Notes under the pieces: model-generated
Seen by the model: the letters and a program-made list of their open reading frames with translations, nothing else
Told to the model about the DNA's origin: nothing
The model's database searches: none
DNA from: Folioceros fuciformis
Lineage: Eukaryota; Anthocerotophyta; Anthocerotopsida; Anthocerotales
DNA: 61,857 nucleotides
Reading direction: 5' to 3'
Assembly: GCA_049999805.1 (NCBI GenBank)
Contig: JBNGIO010005482.1
Location: 1-61,857, forward strand
Made by a program: the position numbers and the translations under genes
In this document: one piece after another, positions 34,988 to 48,540 of the stretch
Layout: every line of letters begins with the position of its first letter
How positions within the stretch are numbered: the first letter of the stretch is position 1

Positions 34988-36264
34988 ACATCGCTGGCGC
35001 TACCATATTTTATTGTTCCTCCGAGCCTCGCTTAGGCTGCAAGCTCGGGGGAGATGGAGTTAAATATTATGTATTTATCAACGAACGGTTTTCCCGCAAG
35101 GCGGTCTTGTACAGTGTGAAGAAAGTCCGCAAACCCCAGCTCCTCAAGTGCCGGGATCTTTATCATCACATGCGTCGTATCATACTGTCTGGTAATGTCA
35201 GTCTGCTCGATCGACTGGCATATTATCCATACTTTCTTTCTGTGGTAATGTCAGTCTGCTCAATCCACTTGCTTATCCACAAAGTTGCACGGCGCAAGTT
35301 GCACTGCAGAGCTCTTCGCACATTGTCCCATACTTTCTATTTTACAATAGATCTCCTCTGGCTATGGTGACCGTATAGAAAATATTAACCCATACTGTCA
35401 TTGAAATGGACGTGCCCATGACGATCTCTACTAAGAAAGTCGTTCCTTTGATGCGAAGCCGGCCTCCTTTTGACGAAGAGTACGAGTGTTCGAGATGGTC
35501 GACAGCTTGGGAACGACCCCTACAGTGCGCTTGGGCCGGTGCAGCTGCACTACCTTTCTGCTGGGAGAAGAGATGTCGGTCGTCACAGAAGGATTGTATT
35601 TGCACGGCCCGCACCCACGAAGAAGTTAACAGTGAACGCGATCCCTACCATGACAAAGTTGACATGATTTCCCAAGGGATTTCCCTCACGTCATCACCAA
35701 TTTCCAGGTCGTTATGGCCCTGGGTTGTGAGGGTTTGATCCTCTGGACTGGGCTGCACTGGGCACCAATGTGAGAAGCTCTTTTTCCGAAGCAAAACGCG
35801 TTTGACGGTTGAGAACAAGAGGAGGCGTCAACTCGGGTCCCACAGGACAGGGTTGTGCTGAGGAGGACATTTGCTGTGGCACAGCTCGCAGGCTATTTTC
35901 ACATAAGCACCTGGGCTCTGGGCCTGGGATATAAGCAACGTCTCTTCGCTGTCCTGTGACGCCGCCGGGAGGACTGGGTCGTCCCCGGACTCGCGCTGAC
36001 CCGAATCCGCACCCATAAAACAATGTGATCCACCTGCTTCTTTCAGCCCAATCCCGAGCCCGATTCTTCTCAACGCCTCCGCCTTCTACTTTCGTGTTGT
36101 CAATATCGCTTCGCCATCCGATTCTTCGTTGTCATCTCACTCCCGCTTCCAGGCCGCGGCTTCCAGATCTCCAACTTCGATTGCCATTCGGATAGCCTGC
36201 CGCATTGCGTTGGTGTTTGAGCAGTACATCACTCCAGCGCAGAAGAAGAAGCTGGTAGTCCGTC
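34988..36264. other. Intergenic region between PKP1 and the first peroxidase
   Basis: No recognisable gene. A roughly 25-base stretch (TGGTAATGTCAGTCTGCTC) is repeated at 35192 and 35243. The frame 35470-35667 has no identifiable domain. The last 350 bases should hold the peroxidase promoter; GATATAAGC at about 35926 is a weak TATA candidate. Confidence 0.5.
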
Positions 36265-37575
36265 ATGGCGGGCGTTCGGGACCGTGCAGCTGTGGGCCTC
36301 TCGCTCCTCCTGCTTCTGGTGATGAGTGCGGCGCTGGCTCCGGTAGCAGAGGGGCGTGGCGGATCATCCGGACCCTCCTTTCCCCGTGGCCTGAACCCGA
36401 ACTTCTACAAGAGGTCGTGCCCTCAGTACTACTCGATTGTACAGACAAGCATCGAAAGGTGGATGGCTCTGGATGTGCAGAATGCTGCCCACCTGCTCCG
36501 TCTCCTCTTTCACGATGCCGTGGTCAATGTATGTACTCTACTATCGCCATGACCAGCGCATGTGTGGCCTTGAAGGAGCGCCCACGCAGGCCGGCCTGGG
36601 GCTCGCTGGGCTGCATTCTTCCCTTAGGATGGTCGGGAATTGCTCACCACGTGTGGTGTTGGTGTTTGAAAATGACAGGGGGTCGACGCCTCCATCATGA
36701 TCGACAGCACTCCTACCAACAGCGGTGAACGGGATGCGCTTCCCAACAGGTCTCTTCTCGGATTCAACATCGTCGACGACATCAAGCAGCAACTAGAGGC
36801 AGCTTGCCCCGGAACGGTCTCCTGTGCCGACATCCTGGTCACCAGTGTCAGAGACGCCATCGTCAAGGTAAACCTGGGCGGCCCACCCTTTCTCACGCCG
36901 TACAGAAATGCTTGCTGGGTGTCGTGAAATCTTCTCATTGCCGTTTCCTGTATCCGAATCCAGAGAGGCGCACCCTTCTACCCCACGTACCTGGGCCGGA
37001 GGGACGGCTTGATCAGCGCCGTAGGCCCGGCCACCACCAACAACCCCTCCCCCAACCTGTTCGTCGACGGCGTGCTGGCCTCCTTCGCCGGAATCGGGCT
37101 CGGGACGCCGGACGCCGTGGCTCTCTCTGGCGCCCACACCATCGGGAAGGGCGTTTGCGGCGCTCTCAGGAGGAGGCTAACCAACTTCAATGGGACAGGC
37201 CAGGCAGACCCAACAATCCCCGCTGACTACCTGCAGGAGCTTCTGGCCGAGTGCGCCGACCTCTCCTTCCGTGCCGACATGGACCCCCTGTCGCCCACCG
37301 TGTTCGACAACAAGTACTACGTCAACCTGCTGAACAGCAAGGGCTTCTTCGTCTCCGATCAGTACCTCGTCTTCGACCCCCGCACCAAGCCCTTCGTCAC
37401 GAAGTTCGCCTTCAGCCAGCGTGCCTTCTTCGCTCAGTTCAGGTCCTCCATCTTCAAGCTCAGCAACGTGGGAGTTCTCACCGGCGCACAGGGTGAAATC
37501 AGGACCAACTGCCACGTTGTCAACTCTGCTGCTTCTTCTTCTGCTCCCACTCCCGCTCCCGCTCCCGCTCGCTGA
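36265..37575 (+). CDS. Secretory class III peroxidase lacking the distal-loop disulfide
   Basis: A secreted haem peroxidase of the plant family that oxidises phenolics with hydrogen peroxide in the wall or vacuole. Exons 36265-36528, 36679-36867 and 36964-37575 give 354 residues. A signal peptide (hydrophobic 10-28, cut near AEG) precedes the mature start. The distal motif LLRLLFHDAVVN|GVDASIM has the catalytic Arg and His and the calcium ligands, but both cysteines of the usual HDCFVNGCDAS are replaced (Ala and Val). The other six cysteines are present ([31 protein letters not shown]). The proximal haem ligand is in VALSGAHTIGKG. The two introns sit at canonical family positions. The short tail ends PTPAPAPAR. 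The gene has a paralogue on the opposite strand 4 kb away. Confidence 0.93.
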
Positions 37576-38488
37576 TCCATTTGCCACTCGTCGGCATGCA
37601 ATTGCCATCAATGCTGAAATATATATACGTATGCTAGAATCGCTTTGAGGCATTGGAGCGCCTGGTGAGGTTTGCTCCAATGTTCTTCAACGTGCAGGTA
37701 CTCCATCTTCAAAGCGTTTGCAACTATCATTTACGCTATTTCCCTTTCATTTTGATTGTCGATCGTGTGATTTGTGGCGAGTGAGGGACGACAGGGAGTT
37801 TTGCTTGAGAGATGAACACGTGAGAAGGTTTAGATCTCTTGAGGGCTAGAGCGCTCGGCAATTTCCAGCCGCGCACTCTGCGCCAACATATAATTCAATA
37901 AGTTAGACTTCTTGTCATGCTTATCACTCTTCACCTCTGCACGGCAAGGGCGACGAGTTCCTTGTTCCCTTCCCCACAGTTGTGGGTGTTCTGCGCACAG
38001 AAATTGAAGCCTTGTCTACCTTTCCTTAATTCCTGAAGCAGTTTTCGCTTTGTGCTCGGAAGACGAGAAATTTGAATTTGAGCCATTCCCACATATCCAG
38101 ATATTGTTCCTTCAATGCAACAGGAGCAGGCACCGTGACGCCATACACTGCAAATGTCACTTCCATGTCACTGACATCGAAGTCGACTAGAGCTGGAGGG
38201 AGGAACCTTCATGAGGGATGAATAGACATGTGCACTTCTCCCGTGTTAAGGGAAAACTGTACACCTCTAACGCTCTAACGGAGAGCAAAAAATGGAGGAG
38301 ATCGAAGGAAATTAGAGATCTGAACACAGGCATGAAGTTTTGAATTTCACTTCATTTTGTCTTTTTTCCAGGAACCCAGGACGTCATAAGACGCTCGAAC
38401 ACGTTCACATTGTCAAGAGAGGCACCAACACGGAAACAAGTTCCCTAGGCTAGTTTCACGAGACAGACCACTGCAATTTGAAACCGAA
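37576..38488. other. Region downstream of the first peroxidase
   Basis: 3' UTR followed by sequence with no open frame of note. Nothing recognisable. Confidence 0.5.
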
Positions 38489-39084
38489 TCAAGATCGACA
38501 TCCGAAGACATTCGTACTTGCATCTCCAGCGCTACTACATAGAACCAGAGAAAACATAAAAAGTTTCCAAACGTTCCGGTTAGCACGGTCAATTCCGCTT
38601 ACAGTGATACTGTCGAACAGGAATGTCAAGTACGTAGTGAGGGTATGTCGAACACCATGCAGTTCTCGTGAGTGTACATAAAATGAGTGAGTAGCCAAAC
38701 ATTCTTGGGAGGCAATGCCAGCAGCTGTGCAGAAAAACAGTCTTGATTGGCGTAGCATTCGGGGGCGTTGGGATGATAGACTGTGTTCTGCCTACGGATC
38801 TCAGGAGGTCGAGATGCCAATGACTCTTGGTTGTGGGAAACGATAGTGTGCGTCCCCTCGGCACCAGGAGGAAGAAATGTATCTCGTATGCATCCTTCAT
38901 TCTCGAGAACGATAATGACGGTGTTCGGTGGTGGAGACTGCGGCCGATCACCTATGATATGACTAGGCTGGGTTCTCCTTGACTTCCTGCTTGAAGGTGA
39001 ATTGATACATTCTTGCTCTCTGCATGTTCTGTTATAGTTCCGTGTGACAAGGATTTGGATTGCGCTCCGTATAACAGTCGTCAT
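38489..39084 (-). other. Coding-like sequence, possibly downstream exons of the membrane-protein gene at 40227
   Basis: Two overlapping minus-strand frames share protein-like sequence: NTVIIVLENEGCIRDTFLPP, GTHTIVSHNQESLASRPPEI and NAPECYANQDCFSAQLLALP. The frame then changes near 38645, where an intron or a frameshift is needed to continue to YLTFLFDSI. I do not recognise it. It lies directly downstream, in sense, of the exon candidate at 39094-39244, so both may belong to one gene starting at 40227. It could equally be a separate decayed gene. Confidence 0.35.
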
Positions 39085-39093
39085 CCGTGGGAC

Positions 39094-40227
39094 CTAGCCA
39101 CTCCTGAGTTTTTTGGCACCCCAGTGAAGAGTTTCGCTACACGTGTAATTAAACTCTTCAGGATCGGCGATGTAGAGTCGTTTGTGCATTGAAGCTTTCA
39201 TCGGTTGGAAGACGCGGCCATTTACGTCCCCTGCAAGCATCACCCTGCGCGTACAATGAGACAGTTCAATTTAAGTAAGACAGCTGTTCTCACTTGTAAT
39301 CCCGAAAGGATCCTCAGCAATTTAAGCTTAGAAATGAAAGAGTTACAGAAGTCAGGGTTTGGATGAAACTCACCAACGTTTTAGATGAATCCAAGCATTC
39401 TGAAATAGGATGCCGTCGGGAAGAATTCTTGAAAATTGCTCAGCTCAGCATAACAGTATTATGAACTATTGAACCTTTGTGGGAAAGAAAAATTGCAGAG
39501 AGCGATACCCTCACTTCTCTTTTCTGCCCTGCACAAGCTTGACACAAATCTGCACATCTCAGCTCTGGCATGTACCTCGATCACATACGGTACCCTAGGC
39601 CGCACGTTAATCGTGATGATTATGATCGACACGCACTCGTATTGAAAGAATGCGATCTGGACACAAGACATCAATCAATCGAACACCAAAAGGCTCAAGT
39701 CGAGAAGCTGAGGATGGATGAAAACTTACAACGTCAACAACAAGCCGCCTCTCTAAACGAAAAGTCAAAGGCCGGCGTTGTCACAGTTCCTTCGAGGCAT
39801 CATCTTCCGGAGAGCATTCGATAAATGGAATATTGAAGCGGAGAGCAACAATCCTGTGGTACACATGTGTGTAAGCGTGGTGGTTCTCGATTTCGTTGTA
39901 GATCGCCGTTTGCTTGATCCCATCTCTCAGACACTGTTCCACAAATTGGAAGAGCGCACAAAGCTTGTACTGACTGAGATGTGGATCCTTCTTAGACTGG
40001 AGTCGATAGTGCGGTACAAACATACGCTTATAGGCTGGCGAAAACAGAGGTTTATAGTCCGCATCTATATCCCAGCGCTCAGCGTCCGTCGGATCCCGTT
40101 CTTGTACTCTGCGCTTCATACCTTTCGAAAGACAGACTGCTAAGACCAGTGTGATCGCTACGCCGCCAAGGAGTGCATAAACGGTTCGAGGCGTAGGCCG
40201 CGAGGAGTAGAGACGGGGACGTGCCAT
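39094..40227 (-). CDS. Small single-pass membrane protein family, copy 1 (longest)
   Basis: Function unknown. The start ATG at 40227 begins MARPRLYSSRPTPRTVYALL, shared in outline (MAR..., then PTP) with copies 2 and 3. A membrane segment follows (LLGGVAITLVLAVCLS, about residues 18-33), then a charged region; the open frame continues to 39781. A second exon candidate, 39094-39244, follows an acceptor TGCGCGCAG-like site and reads VMLAGDVNGRVFQPMKAS, then MHKRLYIADPEEFNYTC. Its homologues in copies 2 and 3 are cut by early stops or shortened. The topology suggests a type II or tail-facing membrane protein with a cysteine-containing outer part. The exon joining is not established. Confidence 0.4.
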
Positions 40228-40699
40228 GATCAAGAACGGGCGAGGACGAATGCACCACGGAGTTCGCAGGGTTCCAGGGGCAACAGAACAGTCTACCAGA
40301 GAGCAAAATTCTTCAACCTGAAAATGTGAGCTCCAGGGTTCCACCGATGTGGCGCCTAGCTTGTGATTTAATTTAAATTCCGCTATTTGTAATGGACTTT
40401 ATTCGGATGGCTGGCATTCCTCGCCAACCACACCAACTACAAAGGGCTTTCAGAGCCATGGTTGGAGTGTGGGAATAGCGGACACCAAAGCTGCGGGCTG
40501 CAGCGCCTTCGCAGGAAATCCAGCTCGAGGGCGTTGGCCAGTACCTGGAGGGTGCTGACCTTTGTAGGATGAGGCCTGCAACACGTGAAGGTGGCGTAAC
40601 TGCTGAGATCGTGAAGAGGCTAATTGAGCAGAGCTGTTTGATGGAGGCTGTTGAGGCTCCGAGTTTTCTGGCGCGGATACGCTTGTAGAAAATTTGTTC

Positions 40700-41240
40700 T
40701 TCGACATATGGCGTGCGAATCGGAGACGCTCGTGGGCAATCCAATCTTGTTAATACATGTATCAAACATGTACACCTTGTTTATGCGTCACATCGACGGT
40801 TGCAAGATGCGACGGATACGGCTGCAAAGGTTTCTGTCCCAGGTGCCTCCATGTGGTCCTTCATTTCTGCTCCTGTTAAACGTGGACAAAAGCATCCATC
40901 AACCTGACGTGGTTGTAGGCAACTGTTTGGTCGATTTGTCGCAAAGCGTAGCAGCCTAGAGAAAGCAGTGTTTGATGGACTTGACGAAAAGGGGGCTGCC
41001 AGTGGGGATTTGAACTACTGTCATTCGAGGGCAGCCCAGCAGGGAATGGGCCAGAAACAGGAAGCATCACTGCAGAGCTAATGAGCACGAACAAGGGATA
41101 GCTGCTACTTTGGTTACATTTGTGTGCCTTCTACAGACATGAACCAGTGTAGGCACATGTCTGTAGAAGGCACCCACCGTTGGAGGTGGGGAAGTAGCAG
41201 CTTCATGCACAAATCAGAGGAAGGGTGAGGTTTGCTTGTA
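40700..41240 (+). pseudogene. PPR gene relic, block A
   Basis: Broken plus-strand frames retain PPR blocks: NLVNTCIKHVHLVYASHRRL near 40742, DVVVGNCLVDLSQSVAA near 40909 and LVTFVCLLQT followed by a stop near 41112. The order agrees with the intact PPR gene at 8651-11494, but the sequence is much diverged. The relic at 49820-50640 is a second copy in the duplicated block. Confidence 0.7.
41124..41173. repeat. Perfect 18-bp inverted repeat (hairpin)
   Basis: GTGCCTTCTACAGACATG at 41124-41141 is exactly complementary to 41156-41173, with a 14-base loop. It lies inside the PPR relic, at the decayed VTFVCLLQ block. It may be an inverted microduplication. Confidence 0.9.
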
Positions 41241-41664
41241 GCCTTGAGTTTGGCAAAAGTGTGGCAACCTCGAGGCTGGTGCAATATCATATAGGATGCA
41301 CTCGGTGTAGGACACATCGTCACGTGGCCTGTTCTGAAATGCATAATACAAGATGGTCTAGATATTGGCTCAGTTTCTCCATATCCGAGCTTTTGCAACA
41401 AAGGCAGATCATGGAAGACAGGCCAGAGAAGGCTGTTACCAGCAAATAGTGCCGGTTTACATTACCATTCCCCGGCCATGGCCATCTGGACCTCACTTAG
41501 TATACGGTATCCCAGATCTATGTCAACTGCAGAGTGGCAGGAATAGACCAAAATTAGGAGGGGGACATATTATTGGAGACTCACCAACGTTGTGGATCGG
41601 GTGGGCTGACATTGTCGATGATTCTCCAGCTTTCCCATCAGCCCCAACTCCGACCCAACAAAAT

Positions 41665-43418
<1,754 letters not shown>

Positions 43419-43834
43419 CGCGGCTCCGACTGATGGAGAAGTGCCAAAATGTGGGAGGCAAGATCGACTGCCCGTGAGCGCAAGAGGGAAGGCGATGACA
43501 ACTCCCAAGGTTGCCAAGATTTAGAAGTCTAGGACTCGGAAGATAGAGAGGGAATGCTGTACAGACACATATGTAGATACATTTGTAAGCGAGGGAGGAA
43601 GTCAGGCAGGCAAGCAGGAGGAGTTGCAAGACCGCGCTCGGCCTGTGGAAGCGGCGGGACTGATGGCATTTGATGGGCGCAGTGTGGGTCAGGACAGGAC
43701 AGGACTGTTCCGGACGCCCGAAATTGAGGCGGGCCAGGAGGATTGGTGTTATGACCGGCCTAATGCTTGCGTTTTTTCCCGCAAGTTGCAGAATGCAGAG
43801 CACGATTGCAGTTTGGAGAGAGCGCGTTGCCCGC

Positions 43835-45010
43835 TGGGAGCCTAAAAGAGTGTCAGCGCCTTCTCCAGATGCCGCCTGCAGGATGTATGTACAGTACAAC
43901 TGCTGCGCTGCATGCTGTAGTTTACTGTCCATCACATGCTCCTTTGGCTTGGGGTACAGGATAGGACATCATACCAAACTTAGAGTACATGTGCTGTTTA
44001 ATCTAGGTTGAACACAAGCGTGAGTGCATTCATGCATGCCGATGAGGATGGAGTGGGAAGGAATGGCGCGTTGGGTACGAGTCATGTGAGATGCGATTCG
44101 TGAGCTGGCCAGGCTGTGATGACGGGACAGAGCTGCTTCGTGTTTACTATAATATGCATTCTTCATCTCAAGCCTTGGGGTTCGATGGGGCCGGTACTGT
44201 ACCTGGGTTGACAATGTCTCCCTAGCATTTAAAGCCTACCAGGGATTGCCCGCTGGAGGAGCTGCCAGAGTGGGCTCTCAGGACCCGAGAGTCTAGACTT
44301 GCACCAGGCATGGGCGACGGAGCCACTTCACACGGTCGATGTTTTGGACTCGGCCTATGAGGAGAGCAGCGCATGACTGTAGGTGTGGAGTGGTGGACCA
44401 CACGGTGTGTGCTGATTTTCATGAAATGGACGCCAACTTCTTGACCTGCGGGCTGGACACTGGGAGGTCAGGGAAGGACGGACTGGACAGGACAGGACTG
44501 TTGATGGTGTGAAGATAGTTTTGGGCTTCGGAGCCTGATGGGTTTACTGGCAGGGTGCAGGGAATGTTGCCGTACATTCTTCTAGGGCAGGTCTTGTTCG
44601 CTCGTGTTTCGGGGCATCATGAAGCGGGGGTATCGCCTGTATGGTGTCCTGCTGCTGCCTGCATGGGTTGCGTGGTGCTGATGGATACCTCACTTTATGA
44701 CACACTGAATCTGTGCTGCAGGCCCCTAGGCAGTCTCCTGGGCACGTACATGCACAGATCGATCCCTCATGACTGCGGTGATCACTCATCACTTCTTTTC
44801 GCGTCCTCCATGCTCCAAAGCAGAGAGAGCAAACCATAGGTGCAGGAAGATTGCTACAAGCGTAACTTTTATCAGGCCCGGGGCAGTCGTTTCGGATTCT
44901 CATGGACGCAAACAATCCTGGTTAGTGTTAGCTGTCACATGAATGACCTCACCTGGACCTGATCAACCTGGAGAGGGCTTGCAACAGACCACACTTGTCA
45001 ACCCTGGCTG
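43835..45010. repeat. Segmental duplication, copy A
   Basis: About 1.2 kb aligns in direct orientation with 50575-51480. Shared stretches include GGTGTGGAGTGGTGGACCAC, AAATGGACGCCAACTTCTTG and the terminal ACCTGATCA-CC-GG-GAG block. Small indels separate the copies and I see no long open frame shared by both. The copy starts at a decayed piece also found at the end of PPR relic block B. Confidence 0.85.
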
Positions 45011-46437
45011 AACAAGGCAGCATGGTCTTGGTCATCCACATGTTTGTTTTGGAGGTTTCATAAAGGGGTCTCATTCCGCACTGCCTTGCTGAACACGTCC
45101 TATGCTTGTGCCCATCCTCCCGAGTACATAATCACCGACACCGCAGGCAGAGGGCCTTTTCAGATCGTCGAAGTTGGCTTCTCTAGCAAACCGCTGACGT
45201 CACTCGGCTCTCCTTCAGACGGGGGGAAGCCTTAGATGAAATTCCTCTTCCCAATCAATCTCGTCATGAAACAAACTGTAATGTGTGTCTGTTTGAGAAG
45301 CTAAGGGTCAACGAAAGAGTTCGGGAACCACATCACGGCTGGAGGGTTGACGGGTATGTCCGGTCGACCTTCCCCTGGCGTAATTTCAAGGAAGGGTCGG
45401 TTGACGTACAGCCAAGTCCGGAGAAAGCACGTTGGCAGGAGTGAGGTCGTTGAAGAAAATAAAGTTGTCTGGCTAGATGCGGATCTTCAGGAGAGCAGAA
45501 GCTGTGGAGGAAACATCTGTTTTGGAGGCGGTTCTTGGGTGGGGAAAAATGTGAAGTGAGAAGAGCATCTTGTTCTGCTGCAAAGGCATCCCGAGGAACG
45601 TGTGTGAGTGGTACCCCAAGAGTGACTCATGCTCATGAACGGACTTCCTGAGGCTGTGGTGACGGGGAATGCGATGATAGCAGGATATTCCCAGTAGGAC
45701 ATGGGGCATGTAGCCCTCCCGCTCTGCAGTGGAGGCGTGGCACTACATTGAAGACAGGGACGTTATGGCAACCACAGAGGAGATGCATCACCACCCTCAC
45801 GTTTTCCGTCCTTTTTCTCTTTACAATAACACAGTCTGTAGTCATACTCGAGAACGGATGGATGGAATGAAACACTTTGTGGCGTCTTCACCTTATGTTT
45901 CCAGCAAGGTATGGGGAAGGAAACATTGCATACCAAATAAGTTGTTGCTGCATACAAAAATAAGCAGCAAGATCTTCCAATGTTGACACATTGTTCTGAA
46001 ATATAGGCCGCATGATCTCCTAGTATTGAAACCTTTTTCTGAACTATAGGCCGCATGATCTTCCAATGTTGAGACCCCGTTCTACACTACAAGCCGGTTC
46101 TCGAACATAAGAATGTTTCCACGCATTCCTTCATGCCACGCTCTACACTGTTTACATGAACGGTCCCTCGCCTTTCCTCACCCTTCACGTCACACTCCAC
46201 ACTATTATCGTACTTCGCCCTGGACCATTATCAACTTCCAACATCCCCGACTGGAAGCTGCGACACCGCCATAAGGGGATTGTAAGCTGCAGAATGCCTC
46301 ACTCACGCTTCACCTTGTTTCGCATTCATGCATCTTCAAACTGGAGAAATTGCAGAAAGACGGACAAGACATACTGCCTTCGAACGCTAGGACCGCGGCC
46401 AGAATCATCCACAAGCCAAACCGCTGTAACAAACTGA
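45011..46437. other. Intergenic region, no gene recognised
   Basis: Short frames only. A three-copy 43-base tandem repeat lies at 45971-46099 and is listed separately. Confidence 0.5.
45971..46099. repeat. 43-bp tandem repeat, three copies
   Basis: Units start at 45971, 46014 and 46057 with GATCTTCCAATGTTGA or a close variant and end with TAGGCCGCAT or a variant. The third is the most diverged. Confidence 0.85.
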
Positions 46438-46853
46438 GGCCGCGGACAAGACTCCCTCCTGGTCGGGGAGGGGAGGGGGCACCGAGAGGCCGAGATCCAT
46501 CCTCTCCCGCTCGGGGAGGGAGGCCGAGCTCGGCCGCACGCCCGCAGAGGCCGGCGGCTCTCCGGTCCCAGGCCGGGCCCGATCCCTGCCCGAGCCCGGA
46601 CACCACCCGGCCCCAGGCTGAGGGCGGGGGCCTCCACCCCAGGGCCCCTTCCCNNNNNNNNNNNNNNNNNNNNNNNNNNNNNNNNNNNNNNNNNNNNNNN
46701 NNNNNNNNNNNNNNNNNNNNNNNNNNNNNNNNNNNNNNNNNNNNNNNNNNNNNAGTTCGCGGCCCGCGAGCTCCGCATCCGATCCCTGGAGCCCGTGAGG
46801 GCGAGCCCGCTGTCCCCAAGTCCGCCCAAGTCAGACTGGGTATGATAAAGTTT
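46438..46853. other. Very GC-rich island containing a 100-N assembly gap
   Basis: Composition jumps to mostly G and C from 46438, up to the N run at 46654-46753 and on to about 46825, while the flanks are ordinary. CGGGGAGGG and CCGGGC stretches recur. The frames crossing the gap are meaningless. The gap length is a nominal 100, so the real size is unknown. Confidence 0.85.
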
Positions 46854-47289
46854 ATTCTGGATTATCGATGAATGCAACATGGACAACGTACAATGTACAT
46901 TGCAAATGCACAATGTGCAATTCGTGAGACAGGCAAAATGTTAACTCCTAGGTGGTCTTAACTGCGACCACTTTGGCAAGGCCCCGGAAGGAACATCTTA
47001 CCAAGCCATAAGCTGAATGTACCCAAATCTACCTAGGATAAAGTAGTAGAAAACTGGGCCGCTTCCTCTCCTCTGTGCTACGCGATAAGAGAGCCCTCCT
47101 CCAAGAATTCAATCATGGTATTCCATGACGATTAGGAACAAGTTCACAAACCCTAACGCGCCAGACAGTCCTGATTCAAGAATGAAATCAAAGTCCTCGG
47201 TTACGGCTAGAAACCAATTCGAAAGCGCTCCACAAAGTCCTCACTTACATGCCAGTGGAAACTCCTCATGATCGGGCAACTCCTCAGGG

Positions 47290-47955
47290 ATCTACGATGC
47301 AGAGTCGCTCATGGTATGAAGCTTTCACAGGTTAAACTACGTGGCCATCGGTGCCTCTGGGAGCACCCCCCTGCATGTACAATGCGCATGTTAAACTTAC
47401 ATTTATCAGTGCAAAAGATGGTCACCAATCATGAATAAGATCGACTCGCACTTGCAATGCAATAATTCTGTTTCCTTTGCCCCTTGGAAACAAGACATTA
47501 ATCGGCCATACACCGAACGACTAAGTCATGAAGCTGAGGATGAATGACAGCGGACAAAGTCGGAGACGCCAATCCCACTCTCTGAACAAAAAGCTAAAGA
47601 CGTGCTCACCGAGATCAGCTTCAGCTGGCTTTGGAACTTAGCTGTCTCAGGAGAATTCGGGTCTTCATAGATCATATGGTCGAGACGTAGATCTAGGTGA
47701 CTGGTCGTCGTGCTCCTCTTCATTCCATCTCGGACTTCCATCCTTGCTATTTGCGCCATCGCGATTGAACAGTCCGCAAAGAAAGTCGAATAATTCGCTC
47801 CATTCAGGATCGTAGTCACAGAATGTTTCAAACAGATACCATGACATCATTGCAGAGAATCCGATGGCTACGCCGACCATGAATGAAGAGCCACCAGGGG
47901 ACCTCAGCAAAAAGTTGAGACGACGTCCCATGATTCCGCTGAGACGACGCGCCAT
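47290..47955 (-). CDS. Small single-pass membrane protein family, copy 2
   Basis: The start ATG at 47955 gives MARRLSGIMGRRLNFLLRSP, then a membrane segment (SFMVGVAIGFSAMMSWYLF) and a hydrophilic part with NRDGANSKDGSPRWNEEEHD. A donor GTGAGC near 47611 and a downstream block at 47290-47400 homologous to exon 2 of copy 1 suggest splicing, but that block quickly meets a stop (GTDGHVV then TAA). The 5' flank (CCGGATATTTGAA...CCAGACGGGACACACC) is shared with copy 3. No function can be assigned; it may be a decaying copy. Confidence 0.4.
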
Positions 47956-48540
47956 GATCACCAATGCGTCTGTGAAGTGGTAGGGTTTCAGCGGGGCGTA
48001 AAACAGATCCACAAGTAGAGTTCGCTCAGGCGACCGAACGTCTTCTCGAAGGTGAGCTCCGGATATTTGAAAATGCCAGACGGGACACACCAACGGGTGT
48101 CCAATTTGTGATCTCTAGTATATTAAATTAAAATTAAAGCCACTCCTTCGGGGCCGTAGCCGGGAGGTGGAAGATCCTGACACTCGTCATGTTAGGGCTG
48201 CAGGATTTGAAACCGGGCGAGAGAGTCGTGTAACAAAAGAATCAAAGTAGCCCTTCTTCCTCATTCAAACTTTATAATCCGGGCATCAAGATCTATCCAA
48301 GATAGCATGACGTTGAGAAGAAAAAAAATCCAGGTCCAGTCATGACTAGAAACAAGTTCGAAAGCCATAACACGTCAAGAACTTCTCGTTCAAGAATTAC
48401 ATCAGGGTCCTCGGTCAGTTCAAAAAGCCCTAAACACGCCAGAAGGTCGTGGTTCAAGAACCGAATCAAGGTCTTCAGTTACGGCTAGACACAAACTCCA
48501 AATGCCATCCGGAGAGTCCTCAAATACAAGTCTGGAAACT

